Shown here piece after piece: positions 1-7,550 of a DNA stretch of 64,000 bases. The position numbers and the translations under genes are program-made. The stretch is from JAZSNL01 sp045536365 (lineage in GTDB: Bacteria > Bacillota_I > Bacilli_A > ML615J-28 > CAG-313): contig JAZSNL010000020.1 of the NCBI GenBank assembly GCA_045536365.1, positions 1 through 64,000 of the forward strand, in the 5' to 3' direction. Position 1 is the first letter of the stretch. Each line of letters starts with the position of its first letter. Under the pieces are notes generated by a model that was not told the origin of the DNA, did not search any database, and worked only from the letters and a program-made list of their open reading frames with translations.

Positions 1-244
1 ATTTATTAATATTATAGGTAATATTTGTTTATTTGTTCCTTTTGGTATAATTATAAATAAATACAAAATGAATTGTATAGTTAAATTAATATTATCTTTA
101 TTAATTATAACTATACTAGAAATACTTCAATATATAACTAAAAGAGGAATATTTGATTATATAGATATTTTATTAAATTATATTGGAGTAATAATAGGAA
201 TAATAATAACCACTAAAAAGAAAAGAGGTAAAAAATATGAGTAA
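1..244 (+). CDS. VanZ-like membrane protein, 3' end only
   Basis: The frame open from base 2 reaches a TAA at 242-244 and encodes the C-terminal 80 residues of a hydrophobic protein. The visible motif order (N-x-C-L-F-V-P-F-G, then E-I-L-Q, then D-Y-I-D-I-L-L-N-Y-I-G) is that of VanZ-like proteins, which have several membrane helices and include the teicoplanin-resistance protein VanZ; most relatives have no defined role. The 5' end lies outside the window. The gene overlaps the hprK start by 8 bases, so the two are probably co-transcribed and translationally coupled. Confidence 0.7.
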   Translation, partial: FINIIGNICLFVPFGIIINKYKMNCIVKLILSLLIITILEILQYITKRGIFDYIDILLNYIGVIIGIIITTKKKRGKKYE

Positions 245-1139
245 TGTTACATTAAAACAAATTGTTGAAGATTTAGGTTTAGATATTTTTTGGGGTAGTG
301 AATTATTAGCTAGAAAAGTGAAAAAAGCTATGTTATCAAGACCAAGTATTGAATTTATCAATTATTTTGATTATTTTGAATCTGATCGAATTCAAGTAAT
401 TGGTTCTAAAGAATTAGCTGTATTTAATATGTTAAATGAAGAAGAAAAAGTTGAAAGACTAGCAAAAATGTTTAGTTATGATTCTCCTGCATATATATTT
501 ACAAAAAATGTAGATGCACCAAAAGAATTTATGGAAGCAGCTATTAAATATAATATTCCTATTTTAAAAAGTCCGTTATCAACATCTACTTTAATTGGTA
601 ATTTAACATTCTATTTATCAAGCAAACTTGCAACAAGAAAAAAGATTAATGGTACATTAATGGATATTCATGGAGTTGGTGTATTGATTAAAGGACCTGA
701 CGGAATAGGTAAAAGTGAAACTGCATTAGAATTAGTAAGAAGAGGACATTTTTTAGTATCTGATGATATTACTGTAATTTATGAAAGAGAACCTGGAATG
801 GTTTTAGGAGAAGCTCCTAAATTAACAGATCGTTTAATGGAAATTAAAAATGTAGGTATGATTAATGTTGTAAATCTTTATGGTGTACAAGCTTACCATA
901 GCAGTAAGAGAGTTCAATTAATTATTAATTTGACTCAAGAAGATGTTGAAACAGATTTAAATAAGAAAGAAAAATTATTTAATACTGAAATTCAAGCATT
1001 AAATATTTACGCAAGTGCAAATAGAAATATTGCGACATTAATAGAAGCAGCTGCATTAAACGGAAGACTTAAAAGAATGGGCCAAGATACAGGTGCTGAA
1101 TTAGAAAATAGAATGATTAATATGGTGAATGAAGAATAA
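237..1139 (+). CDS. hprK: HPr kinase/phosphorylase
   Basis: Bifunctional enzyme that phosphorylates and dephosphorylates HPr on Ser46 in carbon catabolite control; cytoplasmic hexamer in known members. The 300 residues have the usual two parts: an N-terminal domain (about 1-130) and a P-loop kinase domain with Walker A GPDGIGKS at 153-160, followed by ETALELVRRG and the conserved acidic pair D176-D177. The family signature around IKNVGMINVVNLYG is present. From memory, the family usually has a His before the LVDV strand (THG); here that stretch reads ING, so the catalytic-site His may be replaced. The ATG is preceded by AGAGGTAAAAAAT. First gene of an hprK-ppaX-trxB-whiA run resembling B. subtilis order. 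Confidence 0.95.
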   Translation: MSNVTLKQIVEDLGLDIFWGSELLARKVKKAMLSRPSIEFINYFDYFESDRIQVIGSKELAVFNMLNEEEKVERLAKMFSYDSPAYIFTKNVDAPKEFMEAAIKYNIPILKSPLSTSTLIGNLTFYLSSKLATRKKINGTLMDIHGVGVLIKGPDGIGKSETALELVRRGHFLVSDDITVIYEREPGMVLGEAPKLTDRLMEIKNVGMINVVNLYGVQAYHSSKRVQLIINLTQEDVETDLNKKEKLFNTEIQALNIYASANRNIATLIEAAALNGRLKRMGQDTGAELENRMINMVNEE

Positions 1140-1140
1140 T

Positions 1141-1776
1141 ATGAAACTTGTTCTATTTGATTGTGATGGTACAGTATTAGATACATTTAAATTAATTGAA
1201 AAAGTTGTTTTTAAAACATTTAGTATACTATACCCAGATTATCAAATGTCAATAGAAGAAGCACATTCTTTCTTTGGACCTTATATTGTTGATACTTTAA
1301 AAAAATATGTAAAAAATGAAGAAGAATTAAATAAAGCTTTAGAAGTATACCAACAATGTTATGACGAATTAAGTCTTGAATGGACAACAGTATATGATGG
1401 AATAATTGATTTATTAGAGTATTTAAAACAAAACAATTATAAAATTGGAATTGTATCTAACAAAGATTCTAAAGTTGTATTAGAAGGACTACAAGGATGT
1501 AAAATAAATCAATATTTCGATATTATTATAGGTGCTGATTTAATGAAATTTGCAAAACCTGATCCTTGTGGTATATATATAGCAATGGAAAAATTTAATA
1601 CCAAAGATGCATATATGATAGGTGATACAGTAACTGATATTCAAACAGGATTAAATGCTAATATTACTACTATTGGTGTTACCTGGTGTGTAACAACAAA
1701 AAAGGAATTATTAGATGCAAAAGCTAATTATGTTGTTGATCACCCTAGTGAAATAAAAAATATTTTGGAGGCTTAA
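1141..1776 (+). CDS. ppaX: HAD-superfamily phosphatase, PpaX-like
   Basis: HAD hydrolase of about 211 residues with motif I DCDGTVLDT near the N terminus, a helical cap, motif II SNKD near residue 110, the Lys in FAKPDP and motif IV GDTVTDI. Its place directly after hprK matches B. subtilis ppaX, whose product hydrolyses the pyrophosphate made by HPr-Ser-P dephosphorylation, so this role is inferred from context. An upstream in-frame ATG at 1129 would overlap hprK by 11 bases; 1141 is chosen because it puts the start two bases after the hprK stop, but neither start has a strong ribosome binding site. A phosphoglycolate phosphatase is the alternative reading. Confidence 0.8.
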   Translation: MKLVLFDCDGTVLDTFKLIEKVVFKTFSILYPDYQMSIEEAHSFFGPYIVDTLKKYVKNEEELNKALEVYQQCYDELSLEWTTVYDGIIDLLEYLKQNNYKIGIVSNKDSKVVLEGLQGCKINQYFDIIIGADLMKFAKPDPCGIYIAMEKFNTKDAYMIGDTVTDIQTGLNANITTIGVTWCVTTKKELLDAKANYVVDHPSEIKNILEA

Positions 1777-1777
1777 T

Positions 1778-2674
1778 ATGATTTATGATGCTGTAATAAT
1801 CGGATCAGGTCCAGGTGGTATGACAGCTGCAATGTATTTAAAAAGAGCTAATTTGAATGTTTTATTAATCGAAAAAGAAGCTCCTGGAGGACAAGTTATT
1901 AAAACAGGATATGTTGAAAACTACCCAGGCGTTGAAAAAGTAACAGGGGTAGAACTTGCTACAAGAATGTATATGCAAATAGTAGAATTAAATGTTCCTA
2001 ATGTATTTGAAAATGTTATTTCTGTAGAAAAAAATGAATACTTTGAAATAATGACAGAGAAAAATAAATACTATGCAAAAAATGTCATCGCAGCAACAGG
2101 TACAAAACAAAGACAATTAGGTATTCCTAATGAAAAAGAACTATATACAAGAGGTATAAGTTATTGTGCAATTTGTGATGGAAGTTTTTATAAAAACGAA
2201 GATGTTATCGTAATAGGTGGAGGAAACTCAGCTTTTGAAGAAGGCTTATATTTATCTAATATATGTAAATCAGTTACTTTAATAGCAAGAGCTAATTTCC
2301 GTGCAACAGATATTTACATCGAAAAGGCTTTAAATACTCCAAATATGAAAATATGTAAAAATACTAAACCTCTTGAATTTATCGGAGAAAAACATTTAGA
2401 AAAAGTAAGATGTCAAAATACTTTAACAAATGAAATATTTGATATAGAAGTAAAAGGTGCTTTTATATATATAGGTTCAGAACCAAACACTTCATTATTT
2501 AGTCATTTTAATGTTTTAAATGAAAATGGTTATATTATAACAAATGAACATAAAGAAACAAATGTTAAAGGATTATATGCCGTAGGAGATTGTTCAAATC
2601 AAGTATTAAAACAAATCGTAACAGCAACATCTGATGGAGCTGTTGCAGCAACATCAATTTCTAAAAATATCTAA
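1778..2674 (+). CDS. trxB: Thioredoxin reductase (NAD(P)H, FAD)
   Basis: Low-molecular-weight thioredoxin reductase that passes electrons from a nicotinamide cofactor through FAD and a CxxC disulfide to thioredoxin. Visible are the FAD-binding GSGPGG (9-14), ATGT (106-109), the redox-active CAIC (130-133) followed by DG, the nicotinamide-binding GGGNSA (147-152) and the C-terminal GD near AVGDCSNQ. The NADPH-specifying HRRxxxRA motif of typical bacterial enzymes is here IARANFRA (169-176), with the first Arg missing, so cofactor preference may differ. Length of 298 is slightly short of the usual 305-320. GGAGG lies 5 bases before the ATG. Same operon as hprK and whiA. Confidence 0.93.
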   Translation: MIYDAVIIGSGPGGMTAAMYLKRANLNVLLIEKEAPGGQVIKTGYVENYPGVEKVTGVELATRMYMQIVELNVPNVFENVISVEKNEYFEIMTEKNKYYAKNVIAATGTKQRQLGIPNEKELYTRGISYCAICDGSFYKNEDVIVIGGGNSAFEEGLYLSNICKSVTLIARANFRATDIYIEKALNTPNMKICKNTKPLEFIGEKHLEKVRCQNTLTNEIFDIEVKGAFIYIGSEPNTSLFSHFNVLNENGYIITNEHKETNVKGLYAVGDCSNQVLKQIVTATSDGAVAATSISKNI

Positions 2675-2686
2675 AGGAGAAAGAAA

Positions 2687-3631
2687 ATGAGTTTTACAAC
2701 AGAAGTAAAAAAAGAAATTTTATCTAATGAAGATTTATCCTTCTGCTGTAAACAAGCATTAATATTAGGTATTCTTCATGGATCTAGTACTATTCATATA
2801 ACTAATAAGGGTGCTAAATTAGTAGTTAAATCTTATTTGTTAAATTTAATTAAATTTGTTAGTAATTTTTTAAAAACTAATTATGAAATTATTGGTGATA
2901 TAATAGTTAAAAATGAACAAATAAATAAGGTTAGAAAATATTATTATTTTGAGATTTCAGAAAAAGTAGAAGAAATAATAAATGATTTTCAATTACCTCC
3001 TTTTTATGAAATAAAAAGACAACACCCTATGTTAAAAAAAGAATGTTGTCAAGGATCTTTTATTGCTGGAATGTTTGTATCAAAAGGATCAATAAGTGAT
3101 CCAAGAAAAACAGCTTATCATTTTGAAATAAGTTGTTATGATGAAGAAATAGCTAAATTATTATCACATATTCTTTTAGAATTTGAAATATCATCAGGAA
3201 TTGTTGAAAGAAAAAACTCATATGTTGTATACGTTAAAAGAAGTGAACATATAAGTAATTGTTTAGCTTTAATGAAAGCTAATAGTGGAGTTTTCTACTT
3301 TGAAGATTCAAGAATATACCGAGACTATTCTAATATGGCTAATAGAATAGCTAATTGTGATATTGCAAATGAAAGAAGATGTTTAGAAAGTTGTTTTGCA
3401 CAATTAGAAGCAATTGATTATATTAGAGAAAATGGCTTTTTTGAAAAAATGCCAGTTCGCTTACAATCTATAGCAAAACTAAGAGAAATGTATCCAGAAT
3501 CATCATTTGATGAACTTGCGACATTTTCTGATAATGAATTTGGTAAATTAATGAGTAAATCTGGAATAGCTCATTGTATGAAAGCATTAATGGATTATTA
3601 TAAATCTGTCAAAAATAAAAAACAGCAATAA
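2687..3631 (+). CDS. whiA: WhiA DNA-binding protein
   Basis: WhiA family: an N-terminal degenerate LAGLIDADG homing-endonuclease-like domain joined to a C-terminal helix-turn-helix. In actinobacteria it controls sporulation genes; in Firmicutes it affects cell division and chromosome segregation. The 314 residues include the typical start MSFTTEVKKEI, the GSFIAGMFVSKGSISDP block near 125 and the HTH region LREMYPESSFDELATF near 265. Strong AAGGAG 7 bases before the ATG. Last gene of the hprK operon; its stop codon lies inside a terminator hairpin. Confidence 0.95.
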   Translation: MSFTTEVKKEILSNEDLSFCCKQALILGILHGSSTIHITNKGAKLVVKSYLLNLIKFVSNFLKTNYEIIGDIIVKNEQINKVRKYYYFEISEKVEEIINDFQLPPFYEIKRQHPMLKKECCQGSFIAGMFVSKGSISDPRKTAYHFEISCYDEEIAKLLSHILLEFEISSGIVERKNSYVVYVKRSEHISNCLALMKANSGVFYFEDSRIYRDYSNMANRIANCDIANERRCLESCFAQLEAIDYIRENGFFEKMPVRLQSIAKLREMYPESSFDELATFSDNEFGKLMSKSGIAHCMKALMDYYKSVKNKKQQ

Positions 3632-3642
3632 TTGCTGTTTTT
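3617..3642. terminator. Bidirectional terminator between whiA and the XRE gene
   Basis: AACAGCAAT pairs with ATTGCTGTT and is flanked by A-run and T-run. It contains the whiA stop and the stop of the convergent XRE gene, so it can end transcription from both sides. Confidence 0.8.
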
Positions 3643-3886
3643 ATACTAAATCATCAAAATTAAATAATTCCTTAGGTTCGATATTAAGAGCTTTACAAAT
3701 CTTTTCTATATTTTTAATTGAAATATTTTTCTCTGCTCTTTCTATTTGTCCTAGATAAGTTCTATGTAGACCTACTCGCCATGCGAATTCTTCTTGTGAA
3801 CAATTAAGTGATTTTCTGATACTTTTGATTTTTAAGCCAACTAAAACATTTAATGAAGTTTCTTTAATATTGATACTTTCATTCAT
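3641..3886 (-). CDS. Small XRE-family HTH regulator
   Basis: 81-residue DNA-binding protein of the Cro/C1 type, consisting almost only of the HTH domain: LKIKSIRKSLNCSQEEFAWR, then GLHRTYLGQIERAEKNISI as recognition helix region. The start ATG at 3886 is chosen because AAAGGAG lies 7 bases upstream; a longer in-frame reading up to 3907 would run through that site. The gene is single, between whiA and acpS on the opposite strand. Small XRE proteins like this often regulate their own promoter or a restriction/toxin partner, but no partner is seen here, so the target is unknown. Confidence 0.8.
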   Translation of the reverse strand: MNESINIKETSLNVLVGLKIKSIRKSLNCSQEEFAWRVGLHRTYLGQIERAEKNISIKNIEKICKALNIEPKELFNFDDLV

Positions 3887-3977
3887 AAAATCACTCCTTT
3901 CACACAAAATCTACATAAATTTTATTATAAAAAGAAAATTAATTCAACAGCCTAAAAGTAGCAAAAGCGAGGTATAT

Positions 3978-4331
3978 ATGATTAATAATATTGGTATTGA
4001 TATAGTAACAAATAAAAAAATAAAACGATTAATGAACAAATTAGGTTTTATTGAAAAAGTTTTATCAGAAGAAGAAATAATAATATTTAATAATATAGAA
4101 AATGAAAAAAGAAAAGTTGAATATTTAGCTGGTAGATTTACCGCTAAAGAAGCAATTATTAAATCAATAACAAACAAATACCCTTCTTGGAATTATAAAG
4201 ACATATCTATTTTAAATGATGAAACAGGAAGACCATATATGAAATCTGATTTAATTAAAGAACATATATTAATATCAATAAGTCATTGTGATGAATATAC
4301 AGTATCAATGGCAATTAATGAAGAAAAATAA
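3978..4331 (+). CDS. acpS: Holo-acyl-carrier-protein synthase
   Basis: Transfers 4'-phosphopantetheine from CoA to acyl carrier protein, needed for fatty acid synthesis. The 117-residue length is normal. GIDIV at residues 5-9 supplies the Mg-binding Asp and the AGRFTAKEA block supplies the conserved Glu; SISH near the C terminus is typical. The ATG at 3978 is chosen because GCGAGG sits just upstream and the family starts with this IGIDIV segment; the reading frame stays open further 5' but that part is not conserved. Followed, after one inserted gene, by the YdcC-like lipoprotein, as in B. subtilis (acpS-ydcC). Confidence 0.93.
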   Translation: MINNIGIDIVTNKKIKRLMNKLGFIEKVLSEEEIIIFNNIENEKRKVEYLAGRFTAKEAIIKSITNKYPSWNYKDISILNDETGRPYMKSDLIKEHILISISHCDEYTVSMAINEEK

Positions 4332-4359
4332 TAGGAGTAGCATTCTACTCCTATTTTTT
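4331..4359. terminator. Bidirectional terminator after acpS
   Basis: Ten-base stem ATAGGAGTAG / CTACTCCTAT with a CATT loop and a T-run on the plus side; serves the convergent acpS and DUF378 genes. Confidence 0.85.
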
Positions 4360-4582
4360 ATTGATAAGATTTTGTGTAGGAATATTCATCATCAGGAATT
4401 GCCCATGAAACAGCACTAACGATTGCAGCAATACCAACAAGCGCATAAACAATTCTTGATACCATAGTACTAAAACCATCAAACAAGAACGCTACTAAAT
4501 TAAAATCAAATAGACCAATAAGACCCCAGTTGATGCCACCGATAATTAAAATAGCTAACGCAATTTTACGTAAAATGTGCAT
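4358..4582 (-). CDS. DUF378 (YuzA-like) small membrane protein
   Basis: 74 residues with two membrane helices. The segment GGINWGLIGLFDFNLVAFLF is the hallmark of DUF378 proteins such as B. subtilis YuzA; no biochemical function is established. GGAGG precedes the ATG. Monocistronic, with a sigma-A-like TATAAT upstream on the minus strand near 4629-4634. It interrupts the acpS-ydcC pair on the opposite strand. Confidence 0.85.
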   Translation of the reverse strand: MHILRKIALAILIIGGINWGLIGLFDFNLVAFLFDGFSTMVSRIVYALVGIAAIVSAVSWAIPDDEYSYTKSYQ

Positions 4583-4666
4583 ATATATACCTCCTAACTA
4601 AAATTTTACATTATTATTATGTCCTTATTATAAATAAATATAATTGGTAAAATTATCATAATAGTT

Positions 4667-4693
4667 ATATTTTTAAAACTAAAAACATATATA
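4667..4693 (+). promoter_or_regulatory. Candidate sigma-E-type promoter of the YdcC-like gene
   Basis: ATATT at 4667-4671, a 14-base spacer and CATATATA at 4686-4693 resemble the mother-cell sigma-E pattern (ATATT, N14, CATAcahT), with two mismatches in the -10. B. subtilis ydcC is a sigma-E gene, which makes the reading plausible, but AT-rich DNA gives such matches easily. Confidence 0.35.
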
Positions 4694-4711
4694 TTATTGT
4701 GAGGTGTATTT

Positions 4712-5713
4712 ATGAAAAGATTGCGAAAAATAATATTATTACTTTTACTAACAGTAACTACATTATTAGTATCTTGTAAAAAAGAAACTAATGTAGTAGA
4801 AAAATTTCCTGAAAAAATAACAAATTTAAATAGTTATAGAATTGTTGGCAAATTAGAAACAATGTTTCCTACCGGAACAAAAGAATGTGAAGTTACCGCA
4901 TATTACCAAAAACCAAATTTATATCGTGTAGAAATAAAAAATCCAAATGAAGAAGAAGTACAAGTAATTATTAAAAATGCAGACGGTGTATTTGTAATAG
5001 TACCTAGTATTAATAAAACATTTAAAATTAATGGAAGTTGGCCAATTAATTCTTCTTATCCCTATTTATTACAATCATTATCAAAAGATATCGTGAATGA
5101 TAATGAATTAGTCACAAATAATAATGGTAATCAAACAACATTAGAACTTAAAGCGAAAGTATTTAATAATTCAAATCCTACAAAACAAAAAATAATTTTT
5201 GATAACAAAACAACATTACCTACAGAAGTTTTGATGTATGATGAATCAGATAATTTATTCTCTCGATTTGTCTTTAATATAGTTGAAGAAAATCCAAAAT
5301 TAACAAATGATTTATTTGTTGTTAATACAACAATTAATACAATTAGATTATCATATGAAACATTACCTATTGAATATGAAAGAACAATTACATATCCTAC
5401 ATATTTTAAGGAAGGAACATCTAAAGGATCTGAAATAATTACAGGTGATGATGAAAATAAACAAGTAGTAATGAAATATACCGGTTCAACTGTTTTTACA
5501 ATTGTTGAAAAATTTGTAACAGATGTAGAAACAACAAAAACTGAATATATTGATGGTGATATATATATTATGGGCGGAGTTGCAGGAATTATAACTGAAA
5601 ATATTTTGAAATTTTATGATAATGGTATTGAATATACTATTGCTTCATCTTCATTAAGTATGTATGAAATAATGAAAACTGCAGAATCATTAAGAGTAAC
5701 AAGTGAAAAATAA
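4712..5713 (+). CDS. YdcC/GerS-like sporulation lipoprotein
   Basis: 333-residue exported lipoprotein: signal peptide of about 20 residues with lipobox LLVSC, Cys22 as lipidation site. The mature part, beginning with N-L-N-S-Y-R-I-V-G-K-L and alternating beta strands with basic/polar faces, resembles the LolA-like fold of B. subtilis YdcC and Clostridioides GerS, which act in spore cortex assembly or germination. The call rests on this pattern plus the acpS neighbourhood, which is where ydcC sits in Bacillus. GAGGTG lies 7 bases before the ATG. A generic LolA-like lipoprotein is the alternative. Confidence 0.65.
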   Translation: MKRLRKIILLLLLTVTTLLVSCKKETNVVEKFPEKITNLNSYRIVGKLETMFPTGTKECEVTAYYQKPNLYRVEIKNPNEEEVQVIIKNADGVFVIVPSINKTFKINGSWPINSSYPYLLQSLSKDIVNDNELVTNNNGNQTTLELKAKVFNNSNPTKQKIIFDNKTTLPTEVLMYDESDNLFSRFVFNIVEENPKLTNDLFVVNTTINTIRLSYETLPIEYERTITYPTYFKEGTSKGSEIITGDDENKQVVMKYTGSTVFTIVEKFVTDVETTKTEYIDGDIYIMGGVAGIITENILKFYDNGIEYTIASSSLSMYEIMKTAESLRVTSEK

Positions 5714-5737
5714 AAAAAGCATTAAATGCTTTTTTTA
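5712..5737. terminator. Bidirectional terminator
   Basis: AAAAAAAGCATT and AATGCTTTTTTT form a perfect stem between the lipoprotein gene and the convergent small membrane protein gene. Confidence 0.85.
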
Positions 5738-5740
5738 TTT

Positions 5741-5998
5741 TTATTCATTTGTTTTTTTACTATCAGTAATTGATAATAGTCTAATAAATAAGAAAGCAGA
5801 CACTGTAATAAACACAATTGAAAAAATACCTGCTACAACACGAACTAGAATAGCGTTGTTCAATATATGTATAATACCATGAACAAATACACCAAATAAG
5901 AATAATAATCCTAAAGTTACAAAATAAAATAAAATTTCTTTTCCATAACTATTATAATTGCTTTTTGTACTAAAAATATTTTTTAAATATGTTTTCAT
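5741..5998 (-). CDS. Small two-helix membrane protein, unknown
   Basis: 85 residues: a basic, polar N terminus (about 1-20), two membrane helices (about 22-45 and 52-74) and a polar tail. AGGAGAG lies a few bases before the ATG. I do not recognise the family and there is no operon partner. It ends at the terminator shared with the YdcC-like gene. Confidence 0.6.
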   Translation of the reverse strand: MKTYLKNIFSTKSNYNSYGKEILFYFVTLGLLFLFGVFVHGIIHILNNAILVRVVAGIFSIVFITVSAFLFIRLLSITDSKKTNE

Positions 5999-6074
5999 AA
6001 TACTCTCCTATATTTTTTAATCATATATATTATATCACACTTAATATATAAAAAAAAGATATATATTAAAAAAA

Positions 6075-6149
6075 TGGCACCCCCAGCGAGAATCGAACTC
6101 ACAACTAACCCTTAGGAGGGGTTTGTTATGTCCATTTAACTATAGGGGC
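6075..6149 (-). tRNA. tRNA-Arg (anticodon CCT)
   Basis: Full cloverleaf on the minus strand: acceptor GCCCCTA pairs with TGGGGGT, D-arm GTTA/TAAC, anticodon stem AACCC/GGGTT with loop CTCCTAA giving CCT, T-arm GTGAG-TTCGATT-CTCGC, encoded CCA. It reads AGG codons. It marks the left edge of the accessory region. Confidence 0.93.
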
Positions 6150-6208
6150 ATAATATAATCTTATATTAATATTATACACTTTATTTAAAAAAAAGACTAG
6201 AATTTAAT

Positions 6209-6730
6209 CTAATCTTTTATTACAATGTATTGATTTATTTTGAAATAAGTATTTTTAGCTTCTATAAATTCTTCAACTGTATTGATTAATTTTCCTCCAC
6301 ACTTTTGAATTACTTTATTAGAGCCTACATTATCCACCACAGCATCAATCCTTACTTGTTTGTATCCCAGAGAAAATAAATGATTCAATAAACATTTACA
6401 AGCCTCAGTCATGTAACCATTATTCCAATATTTTCTAGATAATACATAACCGATAACAGGAATGCTATCTAAATATCCAACAACATCAATTCCACCAATT
6501 AAAGTGTTTTCTTCTTTTAAAACTACCGCAAAATTTAATCGTTCAGGTTTTTCATATTGATCAAGCCAGATGTTTAAAATATGGTATGTATCTTCAATAG
6601 TTTTATGTGAATTCCAAGTTAAGTATTTTGTAACTTCATCATCACTTGCCCACATTGTAAAAATATCTTCTGCATCATCAATATTAAAAGGCCTTAGAAT
6701 TAGTCTATTAGTTTCTAATGTTATTTTCAT
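6209..6730 (-). CDS. GNAT acetyltransferase, RimJ/RimL type
   Basis: 173 residues with the RimJ/RimL opening ETNRLILRPFNIDDAEDIF, central strands, the acetyl-CoA loop region IGYVLSRKYWNNGYMTEACK and VDNVGSNKVIQKCGGK near the C terminus. These enzymes acetylate ribosomal-protein N termini, antibiotics or small amines; the substrate here cannot be told. It lies 15 bases after the DUF6273 gene on the same strand, so the two may share a transcript. Confidence 0.88.
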   Translation of the reverse strand: MKITLETNRLILRPFNIDDAEDIFTMWASDDEVTKYLTWNSHKTIEDTYHILNIWLDQYEKPERLNFAVVLKEENTLIGGIDVVGYLDSIPVIGYVLSRKYWNNGYMTEACKCLLNHLFSLGYKQVRIDAVVDNVGSNKVIQKCGGKLINTVEEFIEAKNTYFKINQYIVIKD

Positions 6731-6745
6731 AAAAAAATCCTCAGT

Positions 6746-7330
6746 TTATTCATCTATTTTTAGTCTTATAATTGGAACGATACCTATATCATGACCTACG
6801 GTAACTCTAAAATTAAGTGCTCCATTGTATTCAACATACCATACTTGACGATCATTTCTAGGATTATATGGAGGTTTATAAGGAGTTCTTGTCCAATACC
6901 ACCCATTTCCTTCTAAATGTTTTTCTTTTTTAGAATAAATAGGATAGCTTGATGCTTTGTTTGCAACAGCAAAAGGCGTAACTTTTTTAATTCTTTTATC
7001 TCTAGGTAAAGGTTTTAAATCATCAACTGAAGGTAGAAATACTTTATCAGTAACTCCTTCTAACTCAGTTGGTAGAATTATTTCGAGTTCTTCGCTAGTA
7101 AAAGCAATAGGTATAAATTCTTCATGGATATATTTTCTTACTGCACTAGTTGAATAATCGCTATAGTATCTATCATACATAAAGTTAGTAAGTATTCTTT
7201 CAGTTATAAGAGTAATAATGTTATTCTCTTTTTTAATAATTAACCATTTAATTGGTTCTTTTTCTGTACCATTTTGAGGGTATGACCCAAACATTATAAA
7301 TTCATTATTGATTATTTCTATTTTTTTCAT
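6746..7330 (-). CDS. DUF6273-domain protein
   Basis: 194 residues with the DUF6273 pattern: I-x-F-G-S-Y-P-Q near the N terminus, PIKWLII, a YSTSAVRKYIHEEFI segment (in relatives an S-x-LR-x-WLN block), and a final W-Y-W-T-R-T-P and R-V-T-V-G region. Such domains occur in phage tail or surface-associated proteins and in stand-alone accessory proteins, probably as ligand or sugar-binding folds; activity is unknown. No signal peptide. AGGTGATG lies upstream of the ATG, and TATAAT on the minus strand is about 35 bases upstream. Probably the first gene of a two-gene unit with the GNAT gene. Confidence 0.7.
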   Translation of the reverse strand: MKKIEIINNEFIMFGSYPQNGTEKEPIKWLIIKKENNIITLITERILTNFMYDRYYSDYSTSAVRKYIHEEFIPIAFTSEELEIILPTELEGVTDKVFLPSVDDLKPLPRDKRIKKVTPFAVANKASSYPIYSKKEKHLEGNGWYWTRTPYKPPYNPRNDRQVWYVEYNGALNFRVTVGHDIGIVPIIRLKIDE

Positions 7331-7400
7331 AAATATTCATCACCTGTTATTTAAATCACAATTTATTATATCATAAAAAATTAATATTCAAGGTATTAAA

Positions 7401-7435
7401 AGAAAAAATCTTGATGCAATTTAAACATCAAGATT
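7401..7435 (-). terminator. Terminator downstream of transglutaminase-like gene
   Basis: AATCTTGATG and CATCAAGATT form a ten-base stem; on the minus strand it is followed by a T-run. A second hairpin (TCCTATTT/AAATAGGA) lies at about 7525-7548 just after the stop codon. Confidence 0.75.
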
Positions 7436-7550
7436 ATTGTTCTTAATGGCAACGTTACACAATTTTAATACAATTGCATACCCTAAGCCTTGTAATCGTT
7501 AAAAAGTTAAATATTTTGCATACTCCTATTTCTGAACGATAAATAGGAAT

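Noticed and set aside
3825..3977. N-terminal extension of AcpS
   Set aside because: The extra residues overlap the divergent XRE gene and are not part of the AcpS fold; the start with a ribosome binding site is 3978.
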